Part shown: positions 60,101-64,000 of the stretch, piece after piece | Position numbering within the stretch: position 1 is the stretch's first letter | Layout: every line of letters begins with the position of its first letter | NCBI RefSeq assembly: GCF_000972845.2 | Contig: NC_040032.1 | Span: 3,367,073 to 3,431,072, forward strand | DNA from: Larimichthys crocea | Lineage: Eukaryota > Chordata > Actinopteri > Sciaenidae | Reading direction: 5' to 3' | DNA length: 64,000 nucleotides | Position numbers and translations under genes: made by a program | The notes under the pieces: generated by a model | Told to the model about the DNA's origin: nothing | Databases searched by the model: none | What the model saw: only the letters and a program-made list of their open reading frames with translations

Positions 60101-60579
60101 TTTTCTCAGACTTTTACAAGCTCCTACATAGCCACATGAGACATTATGCAACTGTTTTCATAGCTTGTAACACTCTCTGTGAGTAATGTATGGATTTCAC
60201 ATGTCCATTTAAGTGTGATGCACTTGTGTATCCCTGTTGAGGCCTTCTGTGAAAGGCTTCTTGCTGTTCTCTCCTATCCTTTAACAGCATTTTACCAGTG
60301 GTAATTTCTTTAAAGATGGCAGACCTCAATCGATGTCTGTGTCATGTGATACAAAGGAATGAGGCTGAAAAGGACACTTGTTGCTAGAGAGAGACATGGG
60401 ACTGAGTGTGAGCAGGGCTAACAGGGAGCTAATGGGACATATGTTTGATGTGGTCACGTGGTTTGGGGAATTACCTGAAGTAATTGGTAAACAGGGAAGG
60501 CAGCAGACAGATTGTATTACCTAAAGGACTTACACACATACTAGATACACACAGCTGCACACGCAACATACACACATGC

Positions 60580-60680
<101 letters not shown>

Positions 60681-61559
60681 TGTAGGACAACCAAGACTAG
60701 AGCAAGTAAACTGACAATATGTGTGTGTAAGAGCTTGATCAGTTCAGGATAAAACCATGAATATTGGTGGATGGATTGTAGGTCTTCATGGAGACAACGT
60801 TCGGAGGTCCTGGTGCCTTGGAGTTGTTTGATATCCTCCCTAATTCACAGTCTCACTCCAAATTCTTTTACTCTTTTGGGACTTGAGTCATTTGAAAGAC
60901 TGTGATACATTTACCTGGAAGAGAGGGTGTCAAATGTGCCTTTGTATGTCTTTGAGTTGCACAGTTTTTGGAACTGGAGCCATACTACAGTAGGGACTAA
61001 AAAACAGGACTCTCTGCTGCTTTTGATTTTGACAATTAAAAAAAAAAACTGTCTCTTGTAACACTGAAGTGTAATACTGAACTGCTGGAGCACTCCTTTC
61101 AGCAGTGTCTACTCATCACCCCTCCTTACTATAGAGTTACAAGCAAGTCAACCCAAAGATAATTTTTCATTCTTAAACTGTTTGACTTATAGGCTGTTCA
61201 GAAGCCTGAACGGATTAATGAATCCAGCTATTCTAAAGAAAAGAAAGAAGACTAGACTAGACTTTGTTTTACTGGAAGCCATTGTGAGACTGTAATGATA
61301 ACAGTAGACACTTCTCGCAGAAATTGTTTTTGGGCAATCATCACCAAATTGTAAGCGAAAGTAATTTATACATGTCTAATAATCTAGATGTTACATTTTA
61401 TATGTGCATGGGCATTTACCGCCGACCTTATAAATTAAATGCATGTAGTCTCTGTGATGTTACCCATAGGTTCCTAAAGTGCTGTGTATAAAGTGTGGTC
61501 GGATGTGGTGCAAAAATGAGTATAGATGTGGAGATGAGATGAATGCCGCCTAGTGCCTG

Positions 61560-61790
61560 GAACCAGCTGCCTATGACAGCAGCACTTGTCTGTCAATCAA
61601 AGGGGCCATGCTCTTAATTATGCATAACTTTAAGCCTTCATCAAATTTGAAAGGGTACGTAAATTCAACCCCCCCCCCCCCCCCCAAACAGTTGTCATGA
61701 ACGGGGAAATAAACCACAGCATGGCTTGTGAAGTTGGACATTTCAGTATCTGGGCTTATGGAGATCATGTGAAGTGTCGTAATACAGTTC
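61560..61790 (+). repeat. Interspersed repeat family A, copy 4
   Basis: CTTAATTATGCATAACTTTA, then a C-run at 61669-61685, CAGTTGTCATGAACGGGGAA and GGGCTTATGGAGATCATGTG follow the order of the copy at 15830-16275. The poly-C run is specific to this copy. Confidence 0.7.
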
Positions 61791-64000
61791 TGAACATGTT
61801 GACAGAATTGATTCGACTGATTTGGGAGCAACACACCTGCAAAATCCAGCATCACTCAATGCTTACTGTGGGGAGATAAGGTTGGCTGACTTAGAACAAG
61901 CCTTGAGCAAAGCTAAATCACTGGTAATAGCTTACTTTTGTTGACTCTGGCACGCAACTGTGTCAAAGTTCAAGTGGGGTAACCAGAAACACAAGGAATG
62001 GAAGCCAAATGCAGACTCAGAAGTAGAAGTGGATGCTAAAGTCCCCATAAAACAGAAAGCAGTGCTATTTGCTTCCTCATATTTGCATGTTTTCTGTAAA
62101 AACAGATAGAGAGGGACATGTCATGGATATTGATTGATGGTTACAGTTGCCAATAGCGCCGCTGAGGGTGCATTACCGCTCCCTAAACACAATGCATTGC
62201 AGATTGCGCTAGTGAACACTGAAGGCCAGTTGGGCAGGCAGTACAGTAGCCTACCAAGTTGGTTTTCTCGCTGGGTTTAGCTCATGGTGTCCTGAGGGTG
62301 AGTTGGTTCGATTAGGTGAAAGAGCTAACGACAGTTAACAATTCACTACTTAACGATCTTTCCATCAAAGCTGAGACCAGTTCTGTGGTCTGCTAAGAGC
62401 AGTTAGCAGCTGTTAATTATCGATTAGCTACTTTAGCAAGTCATTAGGCTAAAGATGTCTGTCTACCAAGAAACAGTAGATCAGAGAGTTGGAACTGTGC
62501 AGAAGGAAAACTAGCAAATATATTCTGCATAAAATATGACCCAGATTCACCCAACGCGCTGAAATCAGTTATACAGTTTTGCGTTTGTACAATAACCAGT
62601 AAGGCCCAGCCATAGCAGCCCTCAGCAGAATTACTCCTCGACTGTATCAAACAGGAATCACTCTTCTCCAGTGGTGTCATAAGTAAATTCATAACAATAA
62701 CAAACTTACTTGAAATATCTTCTAGAATGTCCCCCCAGAAATACCCCTACCCCCCCCAAACTTTTTTTTGTCATCGCTGGGACTGATGTATACGTGACAT
62801 ATACAGTAGTAGTACACATGATAAAACTAAAATGTTGACTTCACAGGGACTTTGAGCTTGACTTTGTGCAGTATACAGCATACACATTGACTGTGTAAAT
62901 CACTTGGACTGTGTTCTCCTTTGAGAGAGAGAAAAAAAAAGGGAATACAGGGATACATTCATTTAGTCAATCCATCATAGGCAGAGCAGACGGGCAGACA
63001 GCAGCCTCTTACACAACACAAGAGCCACAGACTTTGAACAATGACCACATTATTTTTACAGCCTAAGTTTCAGACTTCCATCAGACTTCCAAACTTGAGC
63101 AGTTGGCTCTTGTCATGTATCTTCGCTTTTTGAATGATTTAAAAGTGAAGTGGACAAGCTGCACATCATTTAAACATACCTGCAAGTCTACTCTTGAATA
63201 CCACTAACAACTTGTCCTCCCATGGCACGTAGGCTACAGTGAAAGTTTGTTTGCTTTATGTCGATGCTTTGTATCAAACACAACACATCCTTCTAGCTGC
63301 ATTTTTGATATCTCTCAAAAGACCTTGTTTTCTTCCTGGAGATTAAAATATGTATTATTCTTGAATACAAAAATAGAAGACTTTTTCATAAAGTAAACCA
63401 ATATAGCACCATCCCTTACTGATTTTATATCTAAAATCTGTAGCGATTACAAAGAAGGAGATGTAACAAAAGATAAACAGCTATAATGAAAAAGTGCCAT
63501 GAAGCTTGAAATGAGGGACTTTATGCTTTGAGACAACGAGGCAAGGGAAATGTATTAATATAGCACCGCTCAACAATAATTAAAGTGATTTACATAAGGA
63601 AACAACAGAGAAATCTAGAAAACAGGAAACAAGGCCGCCGTGGTGCAGAGTATACAGGTCATCTCCACACAGCCGGTGCACAGGCTGTGACATAATGTGT
63701 ACATTAGAATTAAGACTCCAACATTACTGTTTAATGGCTCTGAACCAAATTAAACATTTAAAAGGCTCTGCCATCAAAGTGATGTACAGTAAAGGGAAAT
63801 AAATATTAATGAATGAACCAACACTTGGTTCAAAGGGTTGGAAGCTGGGAAAATTAAAAGGGAGCGAGGGTCTGCATAAGGAAGGATGCTCACAGGGGAG
63901 AACTCGGTACTGAAGGGGTTTTAACTCTCCTGAGATCACGCATACATATAACCAAATCCATGAATTCATGTTACTGTTAGGCATGTTGCTTTAAAGCACA

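Overview
This window is vertebrate nuclear DNA, almost certainly from a teleost, probably a percomorph. The evidence is spliced genes with GT/AG introns, long (CA)n, (GATA)n and (CTCTT)n microsatellites, teleost-type MITEs, a tRNA-derived SINE, a fish LINE 3' end and a solo LTR. It holds three protein genes in the order sowaha (-), septin8 (+), ccni2 (-). From memory this matches the human 5q31 trio SOWAHA / SEPTIN8 / CCNI2 in relative orientation, which supports the gene calls independently of their sequences.

Layout: 1-1960 is intergenic with one MITE. 2292-3737 (-) is the single-exon sowaha gene. 3738-5204 is the shared head-to-head upstream region of sowaha and septin8. Septin8 runs from 5205 to a stop at 31494-31496 (short form), with probable alternative terminal exons at 31955-32018 and 38274-38442. 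Its introns carry most of the mobile-element debris, including a 5'-truncated LINE in intron 6. ccni2 is read on the minus strand in six coding exons between 43970 and 37362, with a CRE/GC-box promoter candidate near 45070. From about 45.1 kb to the right end I could support no gene: this stretch holds a solo LTR with a 5-bp target-site duplication, a MITE, a SINE, a long near-perfect hairpin and several CA microsatellites.

The main discovery is at 38274-38442. The long septin-8 isoform has a terminal coding exon lying entirely inside, and antisense to, a cyclin-box exon of ccni2 (38259-38558, -). The phase-2 donor at 31492/31493 joins this acceptor to give ...KKN-RS..., followed by [21 protein letters not shown] and a stop. 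This tail matches the C-terminus I remember for the long human septin-8 isoform. One DNA segment would therefore encode two unrelated conserved proteins on opposite strands, with the wobble positions of both frames facing each other.

A second point of interest is that septin8 exons 4 and 8 contain single-base indels that break the frame, while every other exon of the window's three genes is clean. Consensus errors are the likeliest cause, with recent loss of function as the alternative.
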